Origin: JBEHWX01 sp048498995
GTDB lineage: Bacteria > Bacteroidota > Ignavibacteria > OLB7
Direction: 5' to 3'
Assembly (NCBI GenBank): GCA_048498995.1
Contig: JBEHWX010000015.1
Coordinates: forward strand, 21,228 to 85,227
DNA: 64,000 nucleotides
In this document: positions 1-11,281 of the stretch, in pieces
How positions within the stretch are numbered: the stretch's first letter is position 1
How the letters are laid out: the number at the start of each line of letters is the position of its first letter
The notes under the pieces: generated by a model
Seen by the model: the letters and a program-made list of their open reading frames with translations, nothing else
Told to the model about the DNA's origin: nothing
Databases searched by the model: none
Program-made: the position numbers and the translations under genes

Positions 1-2493
<2,493 letters not shown>

Positions 2494-3225
2494 GATGTAT
2501 TTGTACCGTTCCAATATCGGCCGTTGCCGGAGCGAGGGGTGGGCCGCGCGAGGCGGCGATCGACACGGGGCGCGGGCCCCGGACTCCTACGGCCAGTTCG
2601 TATACAGTGCGTCGTAATCGTATCTGTCACCGGGATCCCCCTCATCCTTGAGGGGACCGACGACACCTCTACAGCAAGATCGAATCCGAAGTTGCAGCGC
2701 AGGCGTCCACATCGGGACGCGCCAGGAGGATGAGGCCGAGCGTGGAAACCGGGCCCCATTCGAGACGGAACACCAAGCTACGAATTTTTGGAGGATCTCG
2801 GAGGGGACGCCAGTGGGGATTTCCGGACGGATTGCGCGGTTCCGCCGAAGCGGTCGCCTGCCGCCGCGGGGCTGTTTCGGCGAACCGACGTGCCCTCTGG
2901 ATCGCTCCCCTCGCACAATCGCTTACACGCTCCCCGAAGGGGCTCACGGTAGCGCCCCGCCGGAATTCTCCATTCTTCCGCGTCAGGATGATCGCACTGT
3001 ACGTATGATCCCTTCCCGGCCTATCTCCCCCCTCCGACGCTCCCCCGACCATGCCCGATCGAAACAATTTGTCAAAGGTCGTGCTTGATGGTAGATTCGG
3101 AGCCGACCGAATCATCGACTCAGGCTGCCACGAAACCCTGCACGATTCGGGAGGCACGCATCGGTTTCCGCCAACGGGAGCCCATGGAGCCGGAAAGCCA
3201 CATATCTCGATCCGATCGCCATACC
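2494..3225. other. Gene-free stretch upstream of secA
   Basis: About 730 bp between the divergent secA and the broken secreted gene. Open frames exist on both strands but are Arg/Pro-rich, lack a plausible ribosome binding site and resemble no family I know. Presumably it holds the secA promoter; I cannot point to a convincing one. Confidence 0.5.
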
Positions 3226-3951
3226 ATGAGACGCCTCCTTCCGCTGTTGACGGCGGCCCTTCTGTTCCTGATGTCGAATCGCGGCCAAGCACAAAGCCCG
3301 CCATGTCCCGATCCCGACTTCGCCCTGGATCCGATCCGCACGCCTGGTCCCGCTTGGACACATCATCGTGACTCACTCGATTTCGGTACCGGCTGCATGG
3401 TGGTCGTGGACTGGTGCGATCAATGAGTTTGCCGCGGCCTCGCCGGATTGTCGAGATGTCGCGTCTCGATCTCGCAGATCGTGTACCTCGGTGGCTGCGC
3501 GACGATCCCGGATTTCCCCACGCAGGCCTTTGTGGACAGTTGTCTCGGTGAGGTCATCAGGGCACTTTACGACAACGGGAAGATTCCGCGCGACAGGCCG
3601 CCGAAACCTTGCTCCGACCCGACGGACGACGATCACTTCTATGAAACGATTACCACGAGCTGCGTGCGACAGTATGCGTGGACCGGAACCGTCAATGGCG
3701 CCGCGGTCTCATCGCAAGGACTCGTCTTCTGCAAGTCGCAGGCCGCCTGTCTCAGAAAGTGGAAGGTATGCACTGATTCCGACGGCATCCCTCGGTGCAT
3801 GCTGGATGGCACCTTTCCACTCGGTGGTGACGGATGCACGGAGACGTCGGTCGATTCTCCGTACGTGATGAACGGCGTATACGACGGGCTGAACCTGACC
3901 ATACTGAACAGGGCTCAGGGGCATGCGTGTGCGCCCACGTGCCAGCCATGA
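3226..3951 (+). pseudogene. Cys-rich secreted protein interrupted by an in-frame stop
   Basis: The frame begins MRRLLPLLTAALLFLMSN with a clear signal peptide ending near QGQAQ-like residues. It then reads cysteine-rich sequence up to a TGA at 3424-3426. The same frame continues without shift from 3427 to a TGA at 3949-3951. Both halves align in order with the intact 303-residue protein on the minus strand at 40881-41792: GCMVVVDWC matches its GCRMSILVSW region, and CLRKWKVCTDSDG matches CCWVDFKVCIDSLGG. This supports one ancestral gene split by a nonsense change rather than two genes. Unlike the paralogue, the 3' half ends at HACAPTCQP and has no T9SS sorting domain, so the C-terminus may also be lost. 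A sequencing error at the TGA is possible. Function unknown. Confidence 0.6.
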
Positions 3952-4102
3952 CAGACGATTGGTGCGCGGTCGCCCACGGTTCTGATGCACAATTCTCCCG
4001 AACAGAATACCAGGACAATTCCGCCAGGCTGGAGCTCGGCGCCGGCCGGTCGAAGTCTCGGCTGGAACACCCGCCGCATGTCCGTTCCCGGAATCGAAAC
4101 CC

Positions 4103-6664
4103 ATGATCATGAGAAGACTCCCATTCCTCCTGCTGAAAATCGCCTCCCTGGGAATCACCGCGATGATGATCGCCTCGCCGAGGGGAACGGCTCAGCAGCC
4201 TCCCATTACCTCCCCGCCGGCCCGAGATACGTACGTGCCGGACGGTCCGGTCAACGCCATGGTCGGATACGACGGACGCATCGTGCTCGGAGGACGCTTC
4301 ACGGCGCTGGCACCGGGCAACGGCGGCATCATGGCACTTGATCCAGCGACCGGGAAGGCAACGGGACTCTCGGCACGGGTCCTGGAAGTGATGGCCGCGG
4401 TCGAGGACGGCCACGGGGGGTGGTACGCCATGGGGAAGCTCGATCCCAACAAGCCAACGTACCTGCCCACGCATCTGATCCGCTTGAGCCCGCGCGGCGT
4501 ACTGCTCGACGCGTGGGAATGCCCGGTAAGAGCTGTTGAAAGCGCGCTGAGCAGCGTTCAATGCATGGCGCGCCATGGCGATACGATCGTCATCGGCGGG
4601 AGCTTCGATTCGGTGGCCGGGGCACCACGGAGGAACCTGGCGCTGCTCGACCTGCGCACGCGCGGTCTGTTGCCGCTCGAGCTGAATGTCGACTCCACGG
4701 TCACCGCGGCCGCGTTCGACGGACGGAGAATCGTGATCGGCGGCCTCTTCGATTCGGTCGGCGGAGTGCGTCTTTCCCATCTGGCACGAATCGACCTCGA
4801 GACCGGGAAGCCGGCTAGCTGGATCCCCTCGCTCGACGGATATCAAAGCAGCGATCGGTATATCAACGTCATTCGCCGACTCGTGCTCCACGGCGACGAG
4901 CTGATCACGCAGTGGGGGAATGTCGATATCGAAACCGGCGAAGCACGATCGTGGCAACCACTCCCGGAGAAGCGTGTCTCCGACTCCTACTTCTTCGCTC
5001 AGGTCACCGATATCGCCGTTACCGGCGACACGGTGATTGCCGCCGGCGCGTTCAACATCATCAATGGCGAGCCGCGACATGGCGTCGCCGCGTTCGACCT
5101 GCGCAGCGGTGAGCTCCTCGACTGGGATCCCAATCGCGAATGGCAGCAGTCCTACAAGGGGGCCGATGCCTACGCCAACATCCAGACCGTCGCCATCTCC
5201 CAGGGGACGGCTTTCGTTGCCGGACGTTTCGAGCGCTTCGATACAGGGGCTTGTAACGGGATCGTCGGCTTCGACGTGAGAAGTGGCGCCGTAACCTCGC
5301 GTCCGCCGGCACTTCCCGGGACCTATGATCTGAAGATCCTCCTGGCGGCGAGCGATTCGGGCGTGCTGGCGCGGACACTGGTATTTCCGACCCTCGGCAC
5401 ACCCGTCACGCGGCGCGTCGGACTGGTGGAGCTGGTGAACTCGGGAAGGGAGATCACGAGCTGGGATCCCGATCTCCGAAGCGGAACGTTCGAGCGCGTG
5501 GGCAGCGGGTTCGTCGGACCGCTGCCGACGGTGCGGGTCCGGAGCCTGGTGGCGGATAAGGGCGTGCTCTATGTCGGCGGCTTGTTCGATTCGGTGGGCA
5601 CCACGGTCCGCCACAGCCTGGCGGCCTTCGAGCTCGCCACACACCGTCTCCTCCCATTCGATCCGCAGGTGGAGGGCGGCGATATCCGCTACATGAAGAT
5701 CCACGATGGCGTTCTTTACCTGTCGGGCGGGTTCTCCATGGTCGGCGGCGCCGTGCGTCGCGGATGCGCGGCGGTCGATCTGGCCACGGGTGAGGTTCTC
5801 CCCTGGGCGCCGGAACCGGACGGCGGGATCGTCTCGATGGACTTCGATGGCGACCGTATCTACGTGGCCGGCGGTTTCGACATGATTGCCGGAGCCGCGC
5901 GCTCCGGATTCGCCGTTCTGGACCGCGCGACCGGCCAGCTCATCGATGAGGGAATTCGGCTGAGCAAGGGCGGCCGCGCGACGCTCGTCCAGATCGTCGG
6001 TGATCGTGTCTACCTCACGGCCTCCGGGTATCCCGCATCGATCCTCGACAGGGCGACCGATGCCACGCTCGTCCCGTTCGACAAACGATCATGGGAGCCG
6101 CTCTGGCCAAAGCCACGCACCGGATATGGATGGATCACTCCGAGCGGAATCGTTCCCTGGGAGAACGCCGTGATCGCGCTCGGAATCGCGTCGACGGAGG
6201 ATGGAGTATACGTCTCGGCCGAGGAGGGCGTCCACCTCCTAGATACGGCAACCGGCGCGCGCATCGGCATCGGGCCAACTTCGATGAACATCTCGGAATC
6301 GTGGTCCGCGGTCAGGTCGGGAGATACGCTCTTCCTCGGCGCTCAATTCACCACCCTCGGCAATCGTAGGGTGTACGCCTTCACCCGGCTCGATCCGAAT
6401 GTCTCATCCCTCGTTCGTCGCGAGCCGGTGGATGAGCCATCCGATATACTGCTGTATCCGAACCCGGCCCGGGATATCGTTTCCGTTGCGATCTCCGCCG
6501 CGGCGCTCCCGGACATCGTCCATATCCTCGATGTGCTCGGTCGGGAAGTCGCGACCGCCGCGATGACGAATGGCCGCGCGACGATCTCCACCGCCGAGCT
6601 CTCCACCGGACGCTACGAAGTCGTTGCCGGCGGGCGAAGGGCCGGGCTCATCATCGCGCGATGA
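4103..6664 (+). CDS. Secreted beta-propeller protein with T9SS sorting domain
   Basis: 853 residues. A signal peptide (MIMRRLPFLLLKIASLG..., ending around GTAQQ) is followed by a long all-beta region. That region carries repeated blade-like motifs of the form (A/G)G.F...G: GGLFDSVGGVRLSHLAR, AGAFNIINGEPRHGVAAF, GGLFDSVGTTVRHSLAAF, SGGFSMVGGAVRRGCAAV and AGGFDMIAGAARSGFAVL. Each is followed by D..(T/S)G-type turns. This resembles the large secreted beta-propeller proteins of Bacteroidota. The last ~75 residues begin ILLYPNPARDIVSV and end GRYEVVAGGRRAGLIIAR, a typical type A T9SS sorting domain, so the protein is probably exported across the outer membrane and surface-attached or released. Ligand and role are unknown. 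Either ATG (4103 or 4109) could start it. Confidence 0.85.
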   Translation: MIMRRLPFLLLKIASLGITAMMIASPRGTAQQPPITSPPARDTYVPDGPVNAMVGYDGRIVLGGRFTALAPGNGGIMALDPATGKATGLSARVLEVMAAVEDGHGGWYAMGKLDPNKPTYLPTHLIRLSPRGVLLDAWECPVRAVESALSSVQCMARHGDTIVIGGSFDSVAGAPRRNLALLDLRTRGLLPLELNVDSTVTAAAFDGRRIVIGGLFDSVGGVRLSHLARIDLETGKPASWIPSLDGYQSSDRYINVIRRLVLHGDELITQWGNVDIETGEARSWQPLPEKRVSDSYFFAQVTDIAVTGDTVIAAGAFNIINGEPRHGVAAFDLRSGELLDWDPNREWQQSYKGADAYANIQTVAISQGTAFVAGRFERFDTGACNGIVGFDVRSGAVTSRPPALPGTYDLKILLAASDSGVLARTLVFPTLGTPVTRRVGLVELVNSGREITSWDPDLRSGTFERVGSGFVGPLPTVRVRSLVADKGVLYVGGLFDSVGTTVRHSLAAFELATHRLLPFDPQVEGGDIRYMKIHDGVLYLSGGFSMVGGAVRRGCAAVDLATGEVLPWAPEPDGGIVSMDFDGDRIYVAGGFDMIAGAARSGFAVLDRATGQLIDEGIRLSKGGRATLVQIVGDRVYLTASGYPASILDRATDATLVPFDKRSWEPLWPKPRTGYGWITPSGIVPWENAVIALGIASTEDGVYVSAEEGVHLLDTATGARIGIGPTSMNISESWSAVRSGDTLFLGAQFTTLGNRRVYAFTRLDPNVSSLVRREPVDEPSDILLYPNPARDIVSVAISAAALPDIVHILDVLGREVATAAMTNGRATISTAELSTGRYEVVAGGRRAGLIIAR

Positions 6665-7536
6665 CTTCTCGAATCATGTCGATGAACCGATCCGGCCATC
6701 TCCTTGCGAGCTGCCGGAAGTCGTCCATCCGGAGTCACTGCGTGCACATGGTGCCGGTGAACGGTCCCGGCCCTCATGAAGACAGGCCGATCTTCTGGCG
6801 AGATGTGGTGAAGACCGGAGGCCGGCTCCACGTGGATTCGGTCACTCTGATCCCGAGCGAATCCACGGACCAGCCACGCGACTCGCACGCGGAGTCGCCG
6901 CTTCACACTTCCAAGCGGCACACCTCTTCTCGTCTCTCCTTTCCGCGTTGACCATTGTATCGCACCCGATTCATCGATTCTTTCACGGGCCCGAGCGTCG
7001 AGCGGACTCGATTACCGGCGCCATCCCTCCGAGAGTCTCACATTCCTCAGTGCATGTGAGATGGCATCATCGTCGGCACCATGTCAGGGCACCAGGGTTA
7101 TCGGAATCGATCAGAGCATATGCCCGACGCTCCATCGCCGACGTCTCCTGAAGCGAAAGCTCCGTGATGAGCCACCATGTGCATGATATTCCGCGCGCGA
7201 TGTCGACACTTCACATGTATCGCACCGATGCCAGGCCGATGTCGGCACTTCCATCCCGCATTCATCAACGCTCGATCCGAAGCACTTGATCCGCACAAAT
7301 GGTTGCAATAACGGAAAACGATATGCCGTCCGCCAGTACTTACTCTCCCGTTGTCGTGATCGCCCGGTTACAGGACAGATTCCAGATTCCGTACAGCACG
7401 TCATCACCCTCACGCTCGATTCCACGCCATATTCGGCGATTTCACCCCATGGCATGGTCCTTTTAGCATTCCCCGTCAGTACACGAATTCAACTGAACTT
7501 CAAACACGAATACTCATTCTCAACGGGACCAACGTC
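6665..7536. other. Gene-free stretch before the first DUF4402 gene
   Basis: About 870 bp without a convincing gene. The last ~90 bp are conserved with the region upstream of the second DUF4402 gene and are annotated separately. Two short imperfect repeats of the type GATGTCG(A/G)CACTTC occur near 7200-7250. Nothing else recognised. Confidence 0.5.
7449..7536 (+). promoter_or_regulatory. Conserved leader of DUF4402 gene, copy 1
   Basis: This segment is clearly similar to 16915-17005 upstream of the paralogue. Both have GGCATG(G/A)TCCT.TTAGC, then TAC(A/G)CGAATTCAAC, then (C/A)AAACACGAA(T/C)ACTC, then CTCAACGGGACCAAC just before the start codon. The conserved blocks separated by diverged spacers suggest a shared promoter and 5' leader. 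Exact promoter elements are not assigned. Confidence 0.5.
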
Positions 7537-8085
7537 ATGAACATCCGCACCTTCGCCTTCGCCGCCCTCGCCATCGTCGCCGCTCCGATCGTCTCGATGG
7601 CCCAGTCGGCCTCGGTGACCTCCACGGCCACGATCGTTACCCCGATCACCGCGACCGCCACCGCTCCGCTGGCCTTCGGCACCATCTCCAAGGGCGCCAC
7701 CGCCACGGTGAGCGCCGGATCGACCTCGGCCGGCGCGGTGACCTTCTCGGGCGACGAGTCGGACAACATCACGGTCTCGGTGCCGACGACGGCCACGATC
7801 TCGACGACCTCCGGCGCCGGTGGCAGCATGACCGTGACGCTCGACCGAGCCGGTCTGCGCTACACGCCGCTCGGGAACATCACCTCGAACGGTGCCGCGG
7901 TGGTCGATGCCTCCAGCGGCTCGGCGACGGTGGCCCTGAGCATGGACAACCAGGGTGACGCCGTCAACAGCGATGGCCTCGGTCAGGCCTACATCTGGAT
8001 CGGCGGCTCGGTGAGCCCCTCGGCCACGCAGCAGCGCGGCAGCTACAGCGGAACCTTCACCGTCTCGGCCGCCTACTCCAACTAA
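7537..8085 (+). CDS. Secreted DUF4402 family protein, copy 1
   Basis: 182 residues with signal peptide MNIRTFAFAALAIVAAP...SMAQ. The mature part is Thr/Ser/Ala-rich beta sequence with the DUF4402 hallmarks: an early TATIVTPITATATAPLAFG strand pair with G.I..G, and a C-terminal RGSYSGTFTVSAAYSN. DUF4402 proteins are small exported proteins of unknown function, sometimes likened to pilin or adhesin subunits by their beta-sandwich look (inference). It is about two-thirds identical to the protein at 17006-17548. The two genes flank the radical SAM cluster and share leader and trailer sequences. The gene stands alone, ending in its own terminator at 8221-8253. Confidence 0.88.
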   Translation: MNIRTFAFAALAIVAAPIVSMAQSASVTSTATIVTPITATATAPLAFGTISKGATATVSAGSTSAGAVTFSGDESDNITVSVPTTATISTTSGAGGSMTVTLDRAGLRYTPLGNITSNGAAVVDASSGSATVALSMDNQGDAVNSDGLGQAYIWIGGSVSPSATQQRGSYSGTFTVSAAYSN

Positions 8086-8107
8086 CTTCCACGGCAACCA
8101 GCCGATA

Positions 8108-8190
8108 TGAACATGTGGTGATGAGAGCTCCCGTCGTCGCGCTTACCATGCGGCCGGCATGAATGACGCGCCGGCGGGACACTCTCAAAC
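8108..8190 (+). other. Conserved structured trailer element, copy 1
   Basis: This lies between the DUF4402 stop codon and its terminator. It matches 17626-17710 in sequence blocks (ATGTGGTG(A/G)TGAGAG, CCCG, CGGCGGG, CTCTCAA). It can fold with outer stem TGAGAG (8122-8127) / CTCTCA (8182-8187) and inner stem TCCCG (8129-8133) / CGGGA (8175-8179). The interior contains the hairpin CATGC-GGCCG-GCATG. It could be a 3'-UTR regulatory structure, an independent small RNA, or simply duplicated sequence. It matches no riboswitch class I recognise. Confidence 0.4.
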
Positions 8191-8220
8191 CTTTCGACCG
8201 ACATACGAGCGCTCCCCCCG

Positions 8221-8253
8221 CGGCGGCAGGCTTTCCGGCCTGTCGCCGTTTTC
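8221..8253 (+). terminator. Rho-independent terminator after DUF4402 copy 1
   Basis: Stem CGGCGGCAGG / CCTGTCGCCG with an 8-base loop, followed by TTTTC. Confidence 0.75.
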
Positions 8254-8707
8254 ATTGCATAAAGGCCGCTCCCGTTGTTCAGCCGGCGCGGCGCCCGGAC
8301 GGTAGTTGGGCGCCAGGCGTGGATTTCCGGCCACCGCCCTCGGAATCCGCTCCTCGCCGGGCACCCGGAACCATGTGGGTACACGAACTGGGACTCGCAA
8401 CCGCTTTCCCGGCGCGATACATTTGCCACCGTCCACGGAATGCTTCACGGTCACACCGACGCCGATGGCCGGCGAAACCAGCTCGCGCCCGCGCGAGCCG
8501 GAGCCGGGCCGCGCGCCCGATATCGGAAGCTCTGAACCGACCGCCACCAGGGTCGGTTCCATGACGAGCCGATGCCTGACGGCATCGGCCGCCATCTCCG
8601 CCCACGCCGATCGCGCCGGAAAGCGCGAAGTGCAGACGTACTCCCCCCGTCTGTCTGCTTCAGATCATCGCTACCTCTCCCGCCGTTCCCATTCAGCAGG
8701 TACCGCA
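8254..8707. other. Gene-free stretch before the radical SAM cluster
   Basis: About 450 bp. The frame of the following gene is open upstream, but the extra residues are Arg/Pro/Ser-rich and unlike the family, so they are treated as non-coding. Presumably it contains the cluster promoter. No clear element seen. Confidence 0.45.
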
Positions 8708-9913
8708 ATGACCGAGGTTGCCGACGATTACGCGCCCGAGCTCCTGATCGCACGCATCATGAAGCGGATCCGACGCCCCCACTTCCATCATCCAGTCGAG
8801 CCGGACTGGAATCCGCGGGTGCCGGTCATGTATTACGAGGAAACCTGCGTCGCCGGCATCCCCTTCGACGTGCCGATGGTGATTCTCCGCACCGCTCCCT
8901 GCCGGTGGTTCGTCGCCGGAGGATGCGTCATGTGCAACTACGAGCTCGTCGAGGCGCGCCATCAGGAGATCACCGCCGATGACATCCTGGCGCAGGTCGA
9001 CCACGCCATCGAGCGCCTTGCGCCGCTGAACCGCTACGACTATCTGTTCATCACCTCCGGCGGCTCGTTCCTCGACGACGCCGAGGTTCCCTCCGACGTT
9101 CGCCTGGAAATTCTCCGGCGCCTGCGCGCCGCGGGCCTCCGCCGCGTCTCGTTCGAGAGCGAGGCCAAATACTGTCTGCGGCGCGACCGGCTGGAAGCGA
9201 TCGCCCAGATATTCCCCGGCTCGGCGTCGGTCGGCATCGGCTACGAATCATCGGATCCGTTCATCCGGAACGTCGTGATCAACAAGGGGCTCGCGCAGGG
9301 AACGTTCAATCGCGCCGTGGCCAATCTCGCCGAAGCCGGCATTGGATTCTATACCTATGTGCTCCTCGGCAAGCCGTTTCTCACCCCGGCCGAGGATGAG
9401 GAAGATTGCATCGCCACCATCGTCGCCGCGCAGCGCGCCGGCGCGTTCATGACCGTCATCGAGGCCGTCAATATCCAGCCGTACACGCTCACCGAATGGC
9501 TCTGGCGGCACGGACGATATCAGCCACCATCGCTCTGGAGCGCGGTCGACATTCTGCGAAAGCTTCCGCGCGCCTACCGGCAACGGACATCGGTCAAGGG
9601 ATTCGAATCCGACGAGGGAGTGCCGGCGCCGTTCGCGCTGCCGTCGACCTGCCCCGAGTGCACGCCACGCCTCGTGGAGATGCTCAACGCATGGAACCGC
9701 GCGCGCGATCACGATCTGATCGAGCGGGCCCGGCGGGAGTGCGCATGCCACCTAGAATACGAGAGGGCCCGCGCCATTCCGGCGCCGGATCCGATCCCGC
9801 GGCGGGTGATCGCCGAGCTCCGGGCCATCGACCGCGAGCTCGACGACCTTCCACACGAACCAGTTTCCATCACGCTCGACCATCCCATTCACGGATTACA
9901 GGAGCTGCCATGA
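8708..9913 (+). CDS. Radical SAM enzyme (TIGR01210/RaSEA- or Elp3-like)
   Basis: 401 residues from ATG 8708, which has a modest AGG 7 bases upstream. The 4Fe-4S/SAM motif is CRWFVAGGCVMCNY (Cys65, Cys73, Cys76). The CX7CX2C spacing differs from classic CX3CX2C and is the type seen in the TIGR01210 family, which includes the archaeosine-synthase beta subunit. A radical SAM TIM barrel follows: FITSGGSFLDD, RVSFESEAKY (conserved E.E strand), GIGYESSDPFIR and YVLLGKPFLTP. Two more Cys clusters near the C-terminus (CPEC and CAC) could hold a second metal centre. It is the first gene of a plus-strand cluster and overlaps the next by ATGA. The substrate is unknown. The family call is by motif; membership should be tested by HMM search. 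Confidence 0.75.
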   Translation: MTEVADDYAPELLIARIMKRIRRPHFHHPVEPDWNPRVPVMYYEETCVAGIPFDVPMVILRTAPCRWFVAGGCVMCNYELVEARHQEITADDILAQVDHAIERLAPLNRYDYLFITSGGSFLDDAEVPSDVRLEILRRLRAAGLRRVSFESEAKYCLRRDRLEAIAQIFPGSASVGIGYESSDPFIRNVVINKGLAQGTFNRAVANLAEAGIGFYTYVLLGKPFLTPAEDEEDCIATIVAAQRAGAFMTVIEAVNIQPYTLTEWLWRHGRYQPPSLWSAVDILRKLPRAYRQRTSVKGFESDEGVPAPFALPSTCPECTPRLVEMLNAWNRARDHDLIERARRECACHLEYERARAIPAPDPIPRRVIAELRAIDRELDDLPHEPVSITLDHPIHGLQELP

Positions 9914-10248
9914 AGTACCTCGTTCTCAAGCGCTACAAAACGGTTCCTCCGGAGCTGAACGCCCAACAGATGCTGGAGATCCAGCTCGAAGAGATGCGCT
10001 ACCTGGCGCGGCTGCGCGATGAAGGGCGCATCGCGAAAGTCTGGCGCGTGCCGGGTGGCCCCGGCGAAAGCGTCTGGCTGCTGAACGACGCGACGCACGA
10101 GGATATCGACACCATGATCAATCAGATGCCCGATTATCCCTACTTCATTTTCGACATCAGGATCATCCCGCTCAGCTCGCTCAGCGTCGTGGAATCCACC
10201 GTCAGAAAAATGCTGGAAGATCAGCGCTCGGTGGCGGCAACGAACTGA
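9910..10248 (+). CDS. Muconolactone-isomerase-like small protein A
   Basis: 112 residues starting MKYLVLKRYKTVPP, with an AGGAG ribosome site 5 bases before the ATG. The start overlaps the stop of the radical SAM gene, so they are translationally coupled. The fold pattern is that of the ferredoxin-like dimeric alpha/beta barrel: beta strand at the N-terminus, long helix EIQLEEMRYLARLRDEGRI, a strand with WRVPGGPGESVWLLN, and the closing PDYPYFIFDIRIIPLS. The end closely echoes muconolactone delta-isomerase (..LPL.PYMDIEVTPL). Such proteins catalyse isomerisations or cyclisations of small aromatic or lactone substrates. Here the substrate is unknown. It is paralogous to the next gene. Confidence 0.7.
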   Translation: MKYLVLKRYKTVPPELNAQQMLEIQLEEMRYLARLRDEGRIAKVWRVPGGPGESVWLLNDATHEDIDTMINQMPDYPYFIFDIRIIPLSSLSVVESTVRKMLEDQRSVAATN

Positions 10249-10301
10249 GGCGCGACCGGTCGCACTTCTCAATTCCACTTACACTCACATCGAGGTGTAC
10301 G

Positions 10302-10637
10302 ATGAAGTATCTCATGCTCAAGGAAGACGGCGCCACTCCCTCGCTGACGCCGTCGGAGATGATGGAGACGCTGCTCGAGGAAATGGATGTCCTCAAGGAG
10401 CAGATTCGCAACGGTCAGATCGATGAGATCTACAAGATGGTCGGCCGTCCCGGCGGGGCGATGATCGTCAACGCCGATTCGCATGAAGGGTTGTTCCGCC
10501 GGATGACCCAGCTGCCGGAATACGGCCTCTCGATGTTCGAGATCGAGCTGTTCCCGCTGTCGGACCTCGACGAGGCGATCCGGGACGTGGAGCTGGCCTC
10601 CGCGCGCTTGAACGAATCACTTCAGCCAGCATCATAA
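10302..10637 (+). CDS. Muconolactone-isomerase-like small protein B
   Basis: 111 residues starting MKYLMLKEDGATPSL, with GAGGTG 4 bases before the ATG. It has the same architecture as the preceding protein: MKYL-(V/M)LK start, a long acidic helix MMETLLEEMDVLKEQIRNGQI, GRPGGAMIVNADS, and a closing LPEYGLSMFEIELFPLSDL. It probably arose by tandem duplication followed by strong divergence, so the two may form a heterodimeric barrel or act on different intermediates (inference). It lies 53 bp after protein A and 11 bp before the SnoaL-like gene, consistent with one operon. Confidence 0.68.
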   Translation: MKYLMLKEDGATPSLTPSEMMETLLEEMDVLKEQIRNGQIDEIYKMVGRPGGAMIVNADSHEGLFRRMTQLPEYGLSMFEIELFPLSDLDEAIRDVELASARLNESLQPAS

Positions 10638-10648
10638 GGAGAAGAGCA

Positions 10649-11095
10649 ATGCCATCTCAGGACGAGATCGCCACGATGCTGAACAGGACCTATCCTCCGA
10701 ATCTTCAGGATGGGGACGATCATCAGCAGATCGCGCGGAACCTGGGCGCTCAGTATGACTCGAACGCCACGATGATTCACCCGGATCAGAATCGCACCAC
10801 GCAGGGACGAGACAATATCGTCTCCGACTTCGCGGCATGCTTCGACGCCATTCCGGATCTCGCGATGACGCACGCGGATTTCATCTTCAACGAGGATGGA
10901 ACCGTCGATACCAGCTGGGTCATCACCGGGACTCACCTCGGTGAGTATCAGGGGACGCCGCCGAGCGGCCAGCGGATCCGGATCACCGGAAACGAGAAAT
11001 TCTACCTGAACTCGGACCAGTCGAGCATCCGCCGCCACGAGCTCTGGACATCGCTCGATTCCCAGGGCTGGAGCGGCGTGATCGTCGACGGCTGA
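10649..11095 (+). CDS. SnoaL-like / NTF2-fold protein
   Basis: 148 residues, start supported by AAGGAG 6 bases upstream. The pattern fits the NTF2-like SnoaL/ketosteroid-isomerase fold: early helices, ANLGAQYDSNATMIHPDQNRTT-type segment followed by a GRDNI helix, then strands DLAMTHADFIFNEDGTVD, TSWVITGTHLGEYQG and RIRITGNEKFYL. These conical-barrel proteins often act as cyclases or isomerases in polyketide pathways, but the fold is also used by non-catalytic proteins. The polar residues inside the pocket cannot be judged without a model. It belongs to the radical SAM cluster. Confidence 0.7.
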   Translation: MPSQDEIATMLNRTYPPNLQDGDDHQQIARNLGAQYDSNATMIHPDQNRTTQGRDNIVSDFAACFDAIPDLAMTHADFIFNEDGTVDTSWVITGTHLGEYQGTPPSGQRIRITGNEKFYLNSDQSSIRRHELWTSLDSQGWSGVIVDG

Positions 11096-11212
11096 TCATC
11101 GACGTGACGCGCGGCCGCCAGGAGTCGCGAATATCCGGCCAGAGACGAGCCTCGCGTGGTGGCCCGTCGGCGGGAAGCGCATCGCCGAACAACTATCGGA
11201 TCGTATCTTCCC

Positions 11213-11241
11213 GGCCGGTCGAACGGACCTTCGACCCGGCC
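11213..11241 (+). other. Intercistronic hairpin before the HEAT gene
   Basis: GGCCGGTCGAA pairs with TTCGACCCGGCC with one bulged C. There is no T-run, so it is more likely an mRNA processing, stabilising or attenuation structure than a strong terminator. Confidence 0.35.
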
Positions 11242-11281
11242 GGCCGGCCGGGAGGAATACTACATCTGCTGGTTGACCATC

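Noticed and set aside
3752..5704. 650-codon minus-strand frame over the beta-propeller gene
   Set aside because: The plus strand has signal peptide, repeats and sorting domain. The antisense frame is His/Arg/Asp-rich shadow sequence.
8108..8190. A known riboswitch (TPP, SAM, cobalamin or glycine)
   Set aside because: The GTGATGAGAG segment faintly recalls several classes, but the diagnostic core sequences are missing and the element follows a gene rather than preceding one.
8306..8707. N-terminal extension of the first radical SAM protein
   Set aside because: Open in frame, but Arg/Pro/Ser-rich, unlike the family, and it would run into the terminator region. ATG 8708 gives a normal N-terminus.
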